The notes beneath the pieces are model-generated. The model worked only from the letters and a program-made list of their open reading frames with translations. It was not told the DNA's origin and ran no database searches. From Virgibacillus_R byunsanensis (GTDB taxonomy: Bacteria > Bacillota > Bacilli > Bacillales > Amphibacillaceae): 64,000 nucleotides of DNA. Made by a program: the position numbers and the translations under genes. Location of the stretch: contig NZ_JBHTKJ010000024.1 of assembly GCF_042675965.1 (NCBI RefSeq), positions 5,661 to 69,660 of the forward strand, given 5' to 3'. Below, piece after piece: positions 25,386-33,947 of the stretch. Positions within the stretch are counted from its first letter, which is position 1. Each line of letters starts with the position of its first letter.

Positions 25386-26003
25386 TTATCTTACTTGTAA
25401 TGCCTTTTTATAGAATGGTATTAACGAATCCACTGTTTGTTTCACTGTTTCTATGAAAGCTTCTCCGTCAGAAGTACGATGATCATCAAACGCTAGATGT
25501 TTCCCGATAAGAAATTCTGCTTTTTTGACATCACGAAATCGTTCCAGATGGCTAACCTCTAATTCGTTCAATGGAATCGCATCTTTTTTAGTATGATCGA
25601 GAGATACTACATAATCCTTAGGAAGTTGTTTAATTTCGTTAAAGCTCTCGATAAAGGATTTCGCCATTTTCTCCTTATTATCAAGTTCATAAATAAGTGC
25701 TAACCAAATAAAAACATGATCATCAAATAAACCTACTTGAAAATGTGGGTGTTTTTTGTAACCACGTTTATTATCAGCCACAGCTAACCAGGTGTCATTA
25801 GGTGGATTGACTGTTCGTCTGGCATGTCTTGCAATGTGTAAAAAGACTTCGTTTCCCAAGTGAACAGATAAGTAATCTACAAGATCTTCACCAATCATTT
25901 GAAATTTGGGTTGTATTCTTGTTTGGATTGCTTCCATTCTTTCCTCGAGACCATCTATTTGGAATGTATTAAAGTCTGCTTTTGAAAATCCCTTAAATTC
26001 CAT
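25386..26003 (-). CDS. yktB: UPF0637 (DUF1054) protein YktB
   Basis: 205-aa soluble protein of unknown biochemical role. Family landmarks are FKGFSKADFNTFQIDGLEERM at the start, HIARHARRTVNPPNDTW in the middle and the basic/aromatic end IPFYKKALQVR. AAAGGATG lies before the ATG. Conserved neighbour of yktA and suhB. Confidence 0.9.
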   Translation of the reverse strand: MEFKGFSKADFNTFQIDGLEERMEAIQTRIQPKFQMIGEDLVDYLSVHLGNEVFLHIARHARRTVNPPNDTWLAVADNKRGYKKHPHFQVGLFDDHVFIWLALIYELDNKEKMAKSFIESFNEIKQLPKDYVVSLDHTKKDAIPLNELEVSHLERFRDVKKAEFLIGKHLAFDDHRTSDGEAFIETVKQTVDSLIPFYKKALQVR

Positions 26004-26265
26004 TCATATCATCCTTTATATTTAGTTTATAATAATTATTATTAAGCATGGATGAATGCAAGTCAAGTTTTTATCTGAAATAGGCGATAAAACCCCCATT
26101 TTCAAGGAATGAGAAGGGCGTCAACCCAATGAGTAAGCGGGGGATGAATCGCCTTCGGACAAGGGATGGCTTTTGCTATCTCATAGTCCGACATACAATC
26201 AAGAGAAACAAATGTTCGTATTTTGTCTCCTTTTTTATATAATTGGATAGAGGGGGTGAAAATCA

Positions 26266-27438
26266 ATGAAAGTGAAAAAAGCTTACAAATTTCGAATCTA
26301 TCCAAACAAAAACCAAATAGTCTTCATTCATAAAACAATTGGATGTTCTCGTTTTGCTTATAACTATTTCGTAGGTAAGCAAAAAGATAAAGATGTATAT
26401 TGGTATATGGTGAATGAGATGGTACAAAATGGTCAGCTTCCTTAGAACAATTGGAAAGGTGGTTTTTTTAATAAAAACCAATCCATTAAAGGTGTTCGTG
26501 AATTAAAAGAATACTATCCATTCTTGAAAGAAGTAGATAGCATCGCTCTTCAAAAATCAGTTGAAATTGTAAATGATTCCTATACACGTTACTACAAAAA
26601 ACAAAACGATGAACCCCGTTTTAAATCCAAGAAGAACCCTATTCAATCGTACACGACAAAATATGCAAATGGAAATATCTCTGTTTTGGATAAACATATC
26701 AAACAACCAAAGCTGGGTCTCGTCTGTTTTGTCAAAAGTCGTGAAGTAGAAGGGCGTATCATGAACGCAACCATTAGACATAATCCTTCGGGTGATTATT
26801 TCATTTCAATTTTGACAGAAACCGAAGTTGAACCACTTAGAAAGACAGATTCATCCGTAGGGATAGATGTAGGACTAAAAGACTTTGCTACTCTTTCAGA
26901 TGGTGCAGTCTACCCAAACCCTGAATTTTTTCGACTATTAGAGGAAAAGTTAGCAAAAGTCCAACGTATCTTATCAAGGAGACAAATTGGATCTGCTAAT
27001 TGGCATAAACAAAAAATAAAAGTCGCTTGTATTCATGAGAAAATCGCTAATGCTAGAAAAGATATGTTGGACAAAATCTCTACCGAGATTGTCAAAAACC
27101 ACGACATCATCGGGATTGAAGATTTGTCGGTGAAAAATATGTTAAAAAACCATCATCTTGCAAAAGCAATTAGTGAAGTATCATGGTCACAATTCAGAAC
27201 GATGCTAGAATACAAAGCGAAATGGTACGGAAAAGAAGTCGTAACCGTAGCCAAAAACTTTGCTTCAAGTCAGCTATGTTCTAATTGCGGTCACAAACAC
27301 AAAGACGTTAAAAATCTTGCTTTGCGTGAATGGACGTGTCCAACGTGCAACAGTTATCACCAAAGAGATTTTAACGCAAGTATCAATCTTCGTAATGAAG
27401 TATTACGATTAACCGCAGGAACTGTGAGGATAGCCTAA
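26266..27438 (+). pseudogene. tnpB: tnpB, RNA-guided nuclease of IS1341 type, with in-frame stop
   Basis: The frame from the ATG at 26266 (GGGGGTG upstream) encodes a typical TnpB, MKVKKAYKFRIYPNKNQ, but codon 60 is TAG (26443-26445), after NGQLP. The rest, 26446-27438, is open and keeps every catalytic element: RuvC Asp201 (GIDVG), Glu285 (GIEDL), Asp368 (RDFNAS), and the zinc ribbon CSNCGHKH...CPTCNSYH. Numbering counts the stop as residue 60. A re-initiated product from about 26524 would lack the N-terminal recognition region. One base change disables it, so decay is recent. Confidence 0.85.
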
Positions 27439-27522
27439 TCCACAACTGACCAATAGGTTGGTGTTCTTAGGAATCCTCCACTTCAATCAGACCGTAAGGT
27501 CGATAAGTGGTAGGTAGTTCAA
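27421..27522 (+). ncRNA. Probable omega (reRNA) scaffold at the IS right end
   Basis: The 3' end of tnpB and the right end overlap, as in known TnpB systems. The last hairpin has outer stem CCACTT/AAGTGG (27478-27483, 27505-27510) and inner stem GACC-GTAA-GGTC. The scaffold would end at TAGTTCAA, and the guide would be the flanking text starting ATCTGTTTATATT at 27523. Confidence 0.5.
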
Positions 27523-27628
27523 ATCTGTTTATATTTGTTTCAAAGTGGGAAAAGTAATAAAAGAAATAATAAATTAGAACAAATTATTTAAAAGCAACAT
27601 ATATATAATAAAAGCCTTAGGAAAGGTT

Positions 27629-27829
27629 GTGGAAAAGTTGAAATATGTAATAGAGGCATTACGACGTCAGGAAGCAAAAGAAAAATTACCGGTTATTCGC
27701 ATGGAGATCGATTATGAGCTTGTTACACTTCACGATGCATTACAGGTTGATGATAAGGTGGAAATTATTAAGTCAAAAGAACGGTTGGAGCAATTACGAC
27801 TGCAATTGCTTAGGATAGAAAATGAATAG
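27629..27829 (+). CDS. ykzI: Small YkzI-like protein
   Basis: 66-aa charged helical protein, function unknown. The core ALRRQEAKEKLPVIRMEIDYEL resembles B. subtilis YkzI as I remember it, and its place beside suhB fits. The start is uncertain: GTG at 27629 has its GGAAAGG very close, and TTG at 27638 has better spacing. A long AT-rich hairpin (27844-27894) after it is a probable terminator. Confidence 0.65.
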   Translation: MEKLKYVIEALRRQEAKEKLPVIRMEIDYELVTLHDALQVDDKVEIIKSKERLEQLRLQLLRIENE

Positions 27830-27843
27830 ATGGTATAAAACGG

Positions 27844-27894
27844 GACCTCAATGAACATGATTCATATTAATATATGAATACATATTGAGGTTCT
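27844..27894 (+). terminator. Hairpin after the ykzI-like gene
   Basis: GACCTCAAT pairs with ATTGAGGTTC and, inside, ATTCATAT pairs with ATATGAAT; the tail is TTCTTTC, a poor T-run. Confidence 0.55.
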
Positions 27895-27977
27895 TTCATG
27901 ATTTTGATTCAATTTCATGACTACAGTCCTCCTATTTGATACTATGAGAATACACAATAAATAGTGGAGGAAAACAG

Positions 27978-28784
27978 ATGAATAACGAATTACGTAATAT
28001 ACATTACTTACAGGCTAAGGAATGGATATTTGAGGCGGGTAGAACCATTAGAAAAAAAATTAATGATCCTATGGTTGTAGATACAAAATCAAGCGCAAAA
28101 GACCTTGTTACTACAATGGATAAAAACACGGAATACTTCTTCGCTGAAAAGATTAGAAAAACATATCCTGATCATTTTCTTTTAAGTGAGGAAGGTTATG
28201 GGGACGACTTGGATTCAATGGACGGTACTGTTTGGATAATTGATCCGATTGATGGCACGATGAATTTTGTTCATCAGAGGCGCAATTTTGCTATATCAGT
28301 AGGTATTTACCATCAAGGTGTTGGAGAAATTGGCTTCATTTATGATGTAATGAGTGATGTTTTATACAGTGCCAAACGAAATAATGGGGCATTTAAAAAT
28401 GATGAAAAATTAGAACCATTAAAAAAACATATAAACTTAGATGAATCCATTATTGGTTTAAATCATTATTGGCTATGTAATAATCATTTAGTTGATGAGA
28501 TGGAAATGCAGAAATTAGTAAGAAAAGTCCGGGGAACGAGGACCTATGGTTCTGCGGCACTAGAATTTGCATTTGTAGCAGAAGGTATTATGGACGGTTA
28601 TTTGACAATGAGCCTAGCTCCGTGGGATGTAGCAGCCGGAATTATTATTGTTAATGAAGTAGGGGGCATCACTACGAATATAAGTGGGGATCCTGTGAAC
28701 ATGCTTACGACTAATTCGGTATTAACGTGTAATCCCTCTATAAAGAATACAATCATAAATGATTATTTGTATAAAAAGAAGTGA
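27978..28784 (+). CDS. suhB: Inositol monophosphatase family protein (SuhB/YktC)
   Basis: Magnesium-dependent, lithium-sensitive phosphatase fold, 268 aa. Motif A is WIIDPIDGTMNF (metal ligands Asp, Asp) with the upstream Glu-Glu of LLSEEGYGD; motif B is APWDVAAGIIIVNEVGG. The substrate could be inositol-1-phosphate or another sugar phosphate. GGAGG precedes the ATG. Its terminator overlaps the stop codon and the end of convergent ylaF. Confidence 0.9.
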   Translation: MNNELRNIHYLQAKEWIFEAGRTIRKKINDPMVVDTKSSAKDLVTTMDKNTEYFFAEKIRKTYPDHFLLSEEGYGDDLDSMDGTVWIIDPIDGTMNFVHQRRNFAISVGIYHQGVGEIGFIYDVMSDVLYSAKRNNGAFKNDEKLEPLKKHINLDESIIGLNHYWLCNNHLVDEMEMQKLVRKVRGTRTYGSAALEFAFVAEGIMDGYLTMSLAPWDVAAGIIIVNEVGGITTNISGDPVNMLTTNSVLTCNPSIKNTIINDYLYKKK

Positions 28785-28804
28785 CCCAGTCGACTGAGTC
28801 ACTT
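28779..28804. terminator. Hairpin overlapping the suhB stop and the ylaF end
   Basis: AAGTGAC...GTCACTT with CAGTCGACTG inside, followed by TTCTCTTTCTCTTT; placed between two convergent genes that nearly touch. Confidence 0.65.
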
Positions 28805-28969
28805 TCTCTTTCTCTTTAACGATAATCCATAACCCATAATTGCGAATCCTATAATTAAAAATAATAGAATTAACCAGATATTGCGAAAGGCAATTGCGAT
28901 TCCAACTAGTAAGAACATCAAAATTACTAGAGACGCTAATAAAAGCATGGGAAAATTTAAATTTTTCAT
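28799..28969 (-). CDS. ylaF: YlaF-like small two-helix membrane protein
   Basis: 56-aa protein with two hydrophobic segments (about residues 7-27 and 30-50) and a basic tail, LKRKRK. The pattern GIAIAFRN and FAIMGYGLSLKRK matches YlaF (DUF5325) as I recall it. GAGGTG lies five bases before the ATG at 28969. In B. subtilis ylaF precedes typA (ylaG) and ylaH on the same strand; here it is inverted relative to ylaH and typA is absent. Confidence 0.75.
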   Translation of the reverse strand: MKNLNFPMLLLASLVILMFLLVGIAIAFRNIWLILLFLIIGFAIMGYGLSLKRKRK

Positions 28970-29105
28970 GATGACACCTCTATTTCTACATCAATTAGTA
29001 TATAATATCCGCATGGAAAATTCAAAATGTTAATATAGTACTAGCATATGAATAAGAATTTTAGTATGATTAGAAAAGAGTTTGCAAGATTATTGGAGGA
29101 AACAT

Positions 29106-29408
29106 ATGATTTACGAATACATCATTAATAATTATGGTACAGAACACACTTACGCTATCTTTTATGTGCTTAATCTTATTTTTGGTATCCTTGCATTTAA
29201 ATTGGGTTTTGCTAGAAAGCTACCAGTTATAAAATCAATATTAGTTTATATAATGCTTGCAATAGGAACATATATTATAACCATTTTCAGTATTCTTCCA
29301 ACTGCAATGACACAAAAGCCGTTACCTATGACAGAAAGTTTAATTGTTATTGCCCTTGTAATGGGATTATATCGAATTCGTCTACATCAACAACGAAAAT
29401 CAAAATAG
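29106..29408 (+). CDS. ylaH: YlaH-like membrane protein
   Basis: 100-aa membrane protein with three hydrophobic segments (about residues 14-32, 41-61 and 73-92). The start is the ATG at 29106 (MIYEYIINNYGTEHTY) behind TTGGAGGAAA; an in-frame upstream start at 29082 lacks a ribosome site. It matches the YlaH family by sequence style and location. Function unknown. Confidence 0.8.
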   Translation: MIYEYIINNYGTEHTYAIFYVLNLIFGILAFKLGFARKLPVIKSILVYIMLAIGTYIITIFSILPTAMTQKPLPMTESLIVIALVMGLYRIRLHQQRKSK

Positions 29409-29460
29409 CATAACTTAACGAAAGGCTGTTTTCCGAAGTATGGAATCTTAACTCGCAGTT

Positions 29461-29890
29461 GATATATAATGCGACGTAACTTGAGATGATGGTTGGTGCT
29501 TTTACTCGCTCTGGAAATACACTTCGCGCACCTTAGGGCGGCTGGCCTATCCTCCCGCAGGATAAGGAAAGCTCCGGCAGCATTACATCGCACGCAGAAA
29601 ATTGGTCTGTATTTTCAAGGAGTCTTCGTCTATTCCGGTTGCTAATATAGTGCTATCTGATAATTAATAGCAGCGTAGCGAGAAAAAACTTATAATGCAG
29701 CTTTACCAGTTCGGGTGAGCGGAGGGAGGTGACTCCTGCGGGAACAGCACGTGTCCGAAGACCCCGCAGAGTGGTTTTCTCGAGGAGGCTGAGGCCGTGC
29801 CCGCGGAAAGCATCCGCCCGTAGCGATCCCGGACGGCGGCAATAGCACAACTTATAGAAATCAACTAAGCGTTACGTCGCATTTTATATC
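29461..29890. repeat. Family A MITE-like element, copy 2 (430 bp)
   Basis: Ends GATATATAATGCGACGTAAC (29461-29480) and GTTACGTCGCATTTTATATC (29871-29890): 20-bp inverted repeats with one mismatch. The interior is GC-richer than its surroundings, with CTGCGGGAACAGCACGTGTC, CCCGCAGAGTGG and GTGCCCGCGGAAAGC. No ORF of substance. Homology to copies 3 and 4 continues some 30-40 bp outside the repeats (for example TAACTCGCAGTT). Confidence 0.8.
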
Positions 29891-29925
29891 TATAGCAACA
29901 AACTCATGCGAAAAGAGCTTAACGA

Positions 29926-29947
29926 AAAAACTCCCATTGGGAGTTTT
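29926..29947. terminator. Bidirectional terminator upstream of ylaI's end
   Basis: AAAAACTCCCA/TGGGAGTTTTT, 11-bp perfect stem with A- and T-runs, ending the minus-strand ylaI and any plus-strand readthrough. Confidence 0.8.
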
Positions 29948-29956
29948 TATTGTTAG

Positions 29957-30160
29957 TTAAATTAATTCGTCTTTTCGTTTCTTTTTCTCATATAATCGAA
30001 AATTACCAGTCGCATGTCGCTTTCTGGTATTTTCATCAACTCTGTTGTAGCATGTATCACATAAATACATATGAATTCTGCGATTTCTTAATCGTTTAGC
30101 TTCGAAAGAGTTGTCTTCAATGGATTCAATCGTATCGCAAATTACACATTTAACTTGCAT
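29957..30160 (-). CDS. ylaI: YlaI-like zinc-ribbon protein (DUF2197)
   Basis: 67-aa protein with two cysteine pairs, CVIC (Cys5/Cys8) and CDTC (Cys34/Cys37), forming a probable zinc ribbon, followed by a basic C-terminal half. Known only as the DUF2197/YlaI family. AGGTG precedes the ATG. Confidence 0.85.
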   Translation of the reverse strand: MQVKCVICDTIESIEDNSFEAKRLRNRRIHMYLCDTCYNRVDENTRKRHATGNFRLYEKKKRKDELI

Positions 30161-30301
30161 ATTTTCACCTCTAAACTAGGCTTTTATACCTTATACTATA
30201 ACATATGATAGGCGACTAGTGAAAGAGGTATATATAGAAGGTTTTATCTTAAAATAGATTGGGAACAGTTATATAAGATAAATAGTTGAAAGGGCGATTC
30301 G

Positions 30302-30610
30302 ATGAAAAAACGATGTGCTTTATCAGTAGTTGGAGCAATGGGAGCAAGTGTAGCAAGTGTAGCAGGTTATTTCTTAACAAAACAGGAAAATAGAGAAAAA
30401 GTTAAAGAAAAGGCAAAGTCTTTTACAAAAAGAATGAAGCGTAATGATACGCATTCAACGTTAGAAGATGCTGGCATTCCAGATCAAACGGGAAATAAAG
30501 ATCCTGCACAGCTTGAAAATGCAAAAATGGTCTCTGAAGGTTCACAATTTGGCGTTGAATATTATAATGAAGTTAAAGCAGAAAATAATGAAGATAGTTT
30601 TAAAAAATAA
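30302..30610 (+). CDS. Small membrane-anchored protein, unknown
   Basis: 102 residues: a basic start, one hydrophobic Ala/Gly/Val helix (about residues 7-25), then a charged region KQENREKVKEKAKSFTKRM and an acidic tail. This resembles YtxH-like surface/stress proteins in layout only; I do not recognise it. AAAGGG lies upstream of the ATG. It is divergent from ylaI and closed by the 19-bp hairpin at 30615. Confidence 0.7.
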   Translation: MKKRCALSVVGAMGASVASVAGYFLTKQENREKVKEKAKSFTKRMKRNDTHSTLEDAGIPDQTGNKDPAQLENAKMVSEGSQFGVEYYNEVKAENNEDSFKK

Positions 30611-30614
30611 ATAT

Positions 30615-30662
30615 AAGTAAGAGGGGGTTTTCTTCCTTTAAGAAAACCCCCTCTTACTTTTT
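30615..30662. terminator. Strong bidirectional terminator
   Basis: A 19-bp perfect stem AAGTAAGAGGGGGTTTTCT with its complement and TTTTT, serving the preceding gene and convergent ylaJ. Confidence 0.92.
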
Positions 30663-31263
30663 ATTCCTGATTCTGTTGATGTGATTGCTCTTCTTCAATT
30701 TCATCTAACTGTTGTTCATCTTCTTCTGGGATTACTTCTTTATTTTGGTCTGGACCTTGTGGTCGGTCATCATTGATGGGGAAGTCCGGCATATATCTAC
30801 CTACTATTGCGGACAGTTCATCCACAACTCCTTGGACGGGATGTCCTTGGTTAATTTTATTTCCCATTCCACGTAGTCTTTCCATAACGTCCGCATCGGC
30901 AACAACCACTGCAGTTTTACCATATGGGTCATGTTGTAAAGCTTCTAAAACTGAATACTTAATGGACCCTACTCTAGAACGGTCTAGTTCTTGATCGACA
31001 TCGATTCCTACAACAGCATATGGACCTGCTACGACAGATGCAGCATCATTAACATTTGGCACACTACTTGCAATGTTTGCCAAATGATCAGCCATTTCTC
31101 CGTTATTTAAATCTTTTCGTTGATTAGGATCAGAATTCTCTACCTGAACAAAACGATCTGTATTATTTGTATCCTCAGTTGGCAAAGATTCCTCCTCTTG
31201 TTGTTGACAGCCAACCATTAAAATAACAATTAAGCTTGAAAGTATCCCTAAACGTAAAATCAT
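30661..31263 (-). CDS. ylaJ: YhcN/YlaJ-family sporulation lipoprotein
   Basis: Lipoprotein of 200 aa with lipobox MVGC and lipidated Cys19. The central domain (about 55-150) holds the family text VVAGPYAVVGIDVDQELDRS and KTAVVVADADVMERL; the C-terminus is Glu/Gln-rich. In B. subtilis YlaJ and YhcN are forespore-made lipoproteins of the inner spore membrane. AAAGGAGG precedes the ATG. A SigG-type promoter is expected, but I could not assign one confidently. Confidence 0.88.
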   Translation of the reverse strand: MILRLGILSSLIVILMVGCQQQEEESLPTEDTNNTDRFVQVENSDPNQRKDLNNGEMADHLANIASSVPNVNDAASVVAGPYAVVGIDVDQELDRSRVGSIKYSVLEALQHDPYGKTAVVVADADVMERLRGMGNKINQGHPVQGVVDELSAIVGRYMPDFPINDDRPQGPDQNKEVIPEEDEQQLDEIEEEQSHQQNQE

Positions 31264-31366
31264 AAAGTACTCCTCCTTTAAAGGGACATAGGCTAAATCC
31301 TGTTATTTTATTTTGGTTTTAATGGGTTAAATTATACTTATAGCGTCAAATTTCCATAAAAACAGA

Positions 31367-31456
31367 TTAGAAAACTTGGCAATCGCCAAGTTTTTATGGC
31401 GAATGGCCTAGTTGCACTTATGCAGATAAGGAAAGTTTTATGCTTTCTTATCTGCC
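31367..31456 (-). repeat. Family B repeat, copy B4 (minus orientation)
   Basis: Reading the minus strand: seven T, GGCAGATAAGAAAG, hairpin 1 with CTTTCCTTATCTGC, ATAAGTGCAACTAGG, CTTGGC-GATT-GCCAAG, then TTTTCTAA. Orientation follows the minus-strand gene at 31498, whose terminator it abuts. Confidence 0.85.
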
Positions 31457-31489
31457 AAAAAAAGCTGTTACAACATGTAATCAGCTTTT
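31457..31489 (-). terminator. Terminator of the ylaL-like gene
   Basis: On the minus strand AAAGCTGATTACATGTTGTAACAGC is followed by seven T: stem AGCTGATTAC/GTAACAGCT with a mismatch. Copy B4 begins at the T-run. Confidence 0.75.
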
Positions 31490-31497
31490 TACGGAAT

Positions 31498-31986
31498 CTA
31501 TTCTATTATTATTTTTTGAACTCCAACGATTGGATTATCTTTATTTGAGCCATCTTGATAATAAAGGTGGACAGGACCGTTCTCTTTTAATGGCTTACCA
31601 TCAATAGCGAAAAGTAAGTAACTATTTTTTAGCTGTGTGAGGGAAACAGATACATCATCTGAATCGGTAACAAGCTTGGCTGATTTTGCATTGTTTTTAA
31701 TTTCTGCATGGTCGATAAATTCATGAAGTGGCATTACATATGAATTTTCTAAAATTTTCTCTCTCTCAAATTTGGAAATACTCTTATTTACTGGAGGGTT
31801 AATCTTTTGTTGATATATTTCACGATTCCACCTTTGTGCTGCTTGCTCCAATTCATCGACTTCTTCAGTAATATTATTTTTTTCATTGAACGCTTCGTCT
31901 AATAAAACTTTACGATCATCAAAAATCCATACTGTAGGATCGAGTGTTATGCTATATGTAACATTTCCTATAATAGGTACTATCAT
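31498..31986 (-). CDS. YlaL-like protein of unknown function
   Basis: 162-aa soluble protein starting MIVPIIGNVTYSITLDPTVW. The start at 31986 is chosen because AAAGGTGG precedes it; the frame stays open 33 bp further up without a ribosome site. The N- and C-terminal parts look beta-rich and the middle is charged helix. By position between ylaJ and ylaN it should be YlaL, but ylaK and ylaM, which flank ylaL in B. subtilis, are absent. The name is by synteny only. Confidence 0.6.
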   Translation of the reverse strand: MIVPIIGNVTYSITLDPTVWIFDDRKVLLDEAFNEKNNITEEVDELEQAAQRWNREIYQQKINPPVNKSISKFEREKILENSYVMPLHEFIDHAEIKNNAKSAKLVTDSDDVSVSLTQLKNSYLLFAIDGKPLKENGPVHLYYQDGSNKDNPIVGVQKIIIE

Positions 31987-32228
31987 TATTTTCCCACCTT
32001 TTTTATATTTCTTTAACAAGAATAGCAGACATATATAATTTTTTCATCACTTAAGTACGCATGAAGAAAAATTCAAATTTAATTTTAATTTTATTTGCAT
32101 TTTCCCACATCTAACGATAATATAAATAGAAGGAAACTTATTTTATTTAGAAAGTAAACAATACTATCAATCATACCTTTTACCATTTAAAATGGTGAAA
32201 AGCTATGTCTCTAACGGAGGGGATTAAT

Positions 32229-32513
32229 TTGATTCCTGAGGTGACTGTAGATCATCGTGAAAAAGCTTATGCCCTTCTTAAGGCTGATGCAGATAAAATA
32301 TTGAGGTTAATAGAAGTTCAAATTGAAAACTTAACTATGCCCCAATGTCCATTATATGAAGAAGTTTTAGATACACAAATGTTTGGTCTGTCACGAGAGA
32401 TCGATTTTGCTGTGCGACTAAACTTAGTCAGCGAGACTGAAGGTAAAGTTCTTCTGGAAAATTTGGAGAGGCAGCTCAATATATTACATGATGCAGCACA
32501 AAAATCAGTATGA
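32229..32513 (+). CDS. ylaN: UPF0358 protein YlaN
   Basis: 94-aa four-helix protein. The start is the TTG at 32229 after ACGGAGGGG, which gives an N-terminus of family length. MPQCPLYEEVLDTQMFGLSR is the nearly invariant core. In B. subtilis YlaN is needed under iron limitation and has been linked to the Fur regulator. Precedes ftsW, as in other Bacillales. Terminator at 32553. Confidence 0.9.
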   Translation: MIPEVTVDHREKAYALLKADADKILRLIEVQIENLTMPQCPLYEEVLDTQMFGLSREIDFAVRLNLVSETEGKVLLENLERQLNILHDAAQKSV

Positions 32514-32552
32514 CATATTTATTGTACTGATTTCATGTGTTTACAATTAACC

Positions 32553-32588
32553 AAAACTTTGCCGGCTTATAAATGGCAAGGTTTTTTT
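32553..32588 (+). terminator. Intrinsic terminator after ylaN
   Basis: An 11-bp stem AAAACTTTGCC/GGCAAGGTTTT (one G-U pair), then further T. Confidence 0.85.
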
Positions 32589-32670
32589 ATTTAAGATCTA
32601 CCTTTAAATCTATTATATAATAAAAGTAATCATATAGGATGGAAGTATATGATAAGACATATTCTCAAAA

Positions 32671-32703
32671 TATGATACACTATTCAATGTAATGTGTTAT
32701 ACT
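32671..32703 (+). promoter_or_regulatory. Promoter region of ftsW-pycA with CcpN-like motifs
   Basis: TGTGTTATACT (32693-32703) is identical to the SR1 upstream site and fits the CcpN consensus fully; TATGATACACT (32671-32681) fits 10 of 11 positions. The first also reads as an extended -10 (TGTTATACT), with no good -35, so it may simply be the promoter. Confidence 0.4.
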
Positions 32704-32756
32704 TTTTGAAATTCAATTATCTTCTATCTTAATTACATATGTTGGGGAGAAGTAAG

Positions 32757-33947
32757 ATGATGCAGAAATTAAAAGATTATGATTTCACGTTAATGATAAC
32801 ACCAATACTTCTATCAGCTTTTGGGTTAGTAATGATCTATAGTGCCAGTATGGTTGTTGCAGTAGTTGAAGGACTTGAAAGTACACATTATTTTTTTAGG
32901 CAAATTCAATGGTTTACAATCGGATTATTGGGTTTCATATTTTGCAGTATATTCCCTTACAAGTACTATCAGAATTTAATGAAGTTATTGATTGTTATTA
33001 TTATTCTGCTATTAATTAGTGTATTATTTTTAGGTACAACGGTTAATAATGCAAGGTCTTGGTTCCAATTCGGTCCTGTTAGTTTTCAACCAGCTGAATT
33101 TGCAAAAATAGGTCTTATTATGTATTTGGCATCTATTTACTCAAAAAAACAATCGTACATACATGACTTTAATAAAGGAGTATTACCCCCACTTATCCTT
33201 ACCGGGATCATTTTAGGACTAATTGTATTGCAACCTGACATTGGAACTGCTGCTATTATCTTTCTAATTGCATGTTCAGTTATTTTTAGTGCAGGAATCC
33301 GATTTAAACATCTATTAATCCTTGTTTTTATAGGTTTAATTGTTGTAGCAATTGCAGTACCAAATATGGTTACAGACGTGAGAGTTTCCCGTTTTACAGG
33401 AGCATACCAGCCGTTTGAAGCCCCTGAGACCGGTGGATATCAGCTGATTCAATCCTATTTAGCTATAGGTGTTGGAGGAATAACAGGAGAGGGGCTTGGT
33501 CAAAGCGTACAAAAGCTGGGTTATTTAACACAAGCTCATACTGATTTTATAATGGCCGTCATCGCTGAAGAATTAGGCTTCATAGGTGTAATAATTGTTA
33601 TAAGTATGATAGCTACCATTGTCTTACGTGGTATTTTTATTTCAAGAAAATGTAAGGATAGCTTTGGAGCATTGTTAGCACTTGGTATTTCATCCATGGT
33701 AGGTATTCAAGCATTTATTAACTTGGGAGCAATATCTGGTATTTTACCTATTACAGGTGTCACATTACCATTTGTGAGTTATGGTGGATCATCTTTATTG
33801 GTATTGCTAGCCTCCATGGGTATTTTAAATAATATAGCAAAAACCGTTAAACAGCATGAACAACAACAACCTGCAACGGTGCAAACAGAGCAAAATGAAG
33901 AGAGATATGCATTTAATAACAGAGGAGGAAAAACATGGCTGAGTTAA
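32757..33947 (+). CDS. ftsW: Cell-division SEDS glycosyltransferase FtsW
   Basis: Membrane peptidoglycan polymerase of 396 aa with about ten helices, working with a class B PBP at the septum. Landmarks: SWFQFGPVSFQPAEFAKIG, LQPDIGTAAI and GLGQSVQKLGYLTQAHTDFI (the large loop), and TLPFVSYGGSS. The start is the first ATG of an ATGATG pair at 32757, seven bases after GGGGAG. Its last 13 bases overlap pycA. The ftsW-pycA coupling is conserved in Bacillus. Confidence 0.94.
   Translation: MMQKLKDYDFTLMITPILLSAFGLVMIYSASMVVAVVEGLESTHYFFRQIQWFTIGLLGFIFCSIFPYKYYQNLMKLLIVIIILLLISVLFLGTTVNNARSWFQFGPVSFQPAEFAKIGLIMYLASIYSKKQSYIHDFNKGVLPPLILTGIILGLIVLQPDIGTAAIIFLIACSVIFSAGIRFKHLLILVFIGLIVVAIAVPNMVTDVRVSRFTGAYQPFEAPETGGYQLIQSYLAIGVGGITGEGLGQSVQKLGYLTQAHTDFIMAVIAEELGFIGVIIVISMIATIVLRGIFISRKCKDSFGALLALGISSMVGIQAFINLGAISGILPITGVTLPFVSYGGSSLLVLLASMGILNNIAKTVKQHEQQQPATVQTEQNEERYAFNNRGGKTWLS

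Larger units (their letters stand above)
26080..27522 (+). mobile_element. IS200/IS605-group element of TnpB-only (IS1341) type
   Basis: The insertion lies between yktB and ykzI. It carries only tnpB and no tnpA. The right end is well defined: a structured hairpin at 27478-27510 followed by TAGGTAGTTCAA. The left end is uncertain; GC-rich text with GGGGGATGAATCGCC at about 26141 belongs to the element. There are no inverted repeats or target duplication, as expected for the group. Without TnpA it could move only with help in trans. Confidence 0.7.

Noticed and set aside
26080..26265. GC-richer region upstream of tnpB as a separate riboswitch or RNA
   Set aside because: GGGGGATGAATCGCC-type text is more simply the left end of the insertion sequence; it has no position relative to a native gene that suggests a riboswitch.
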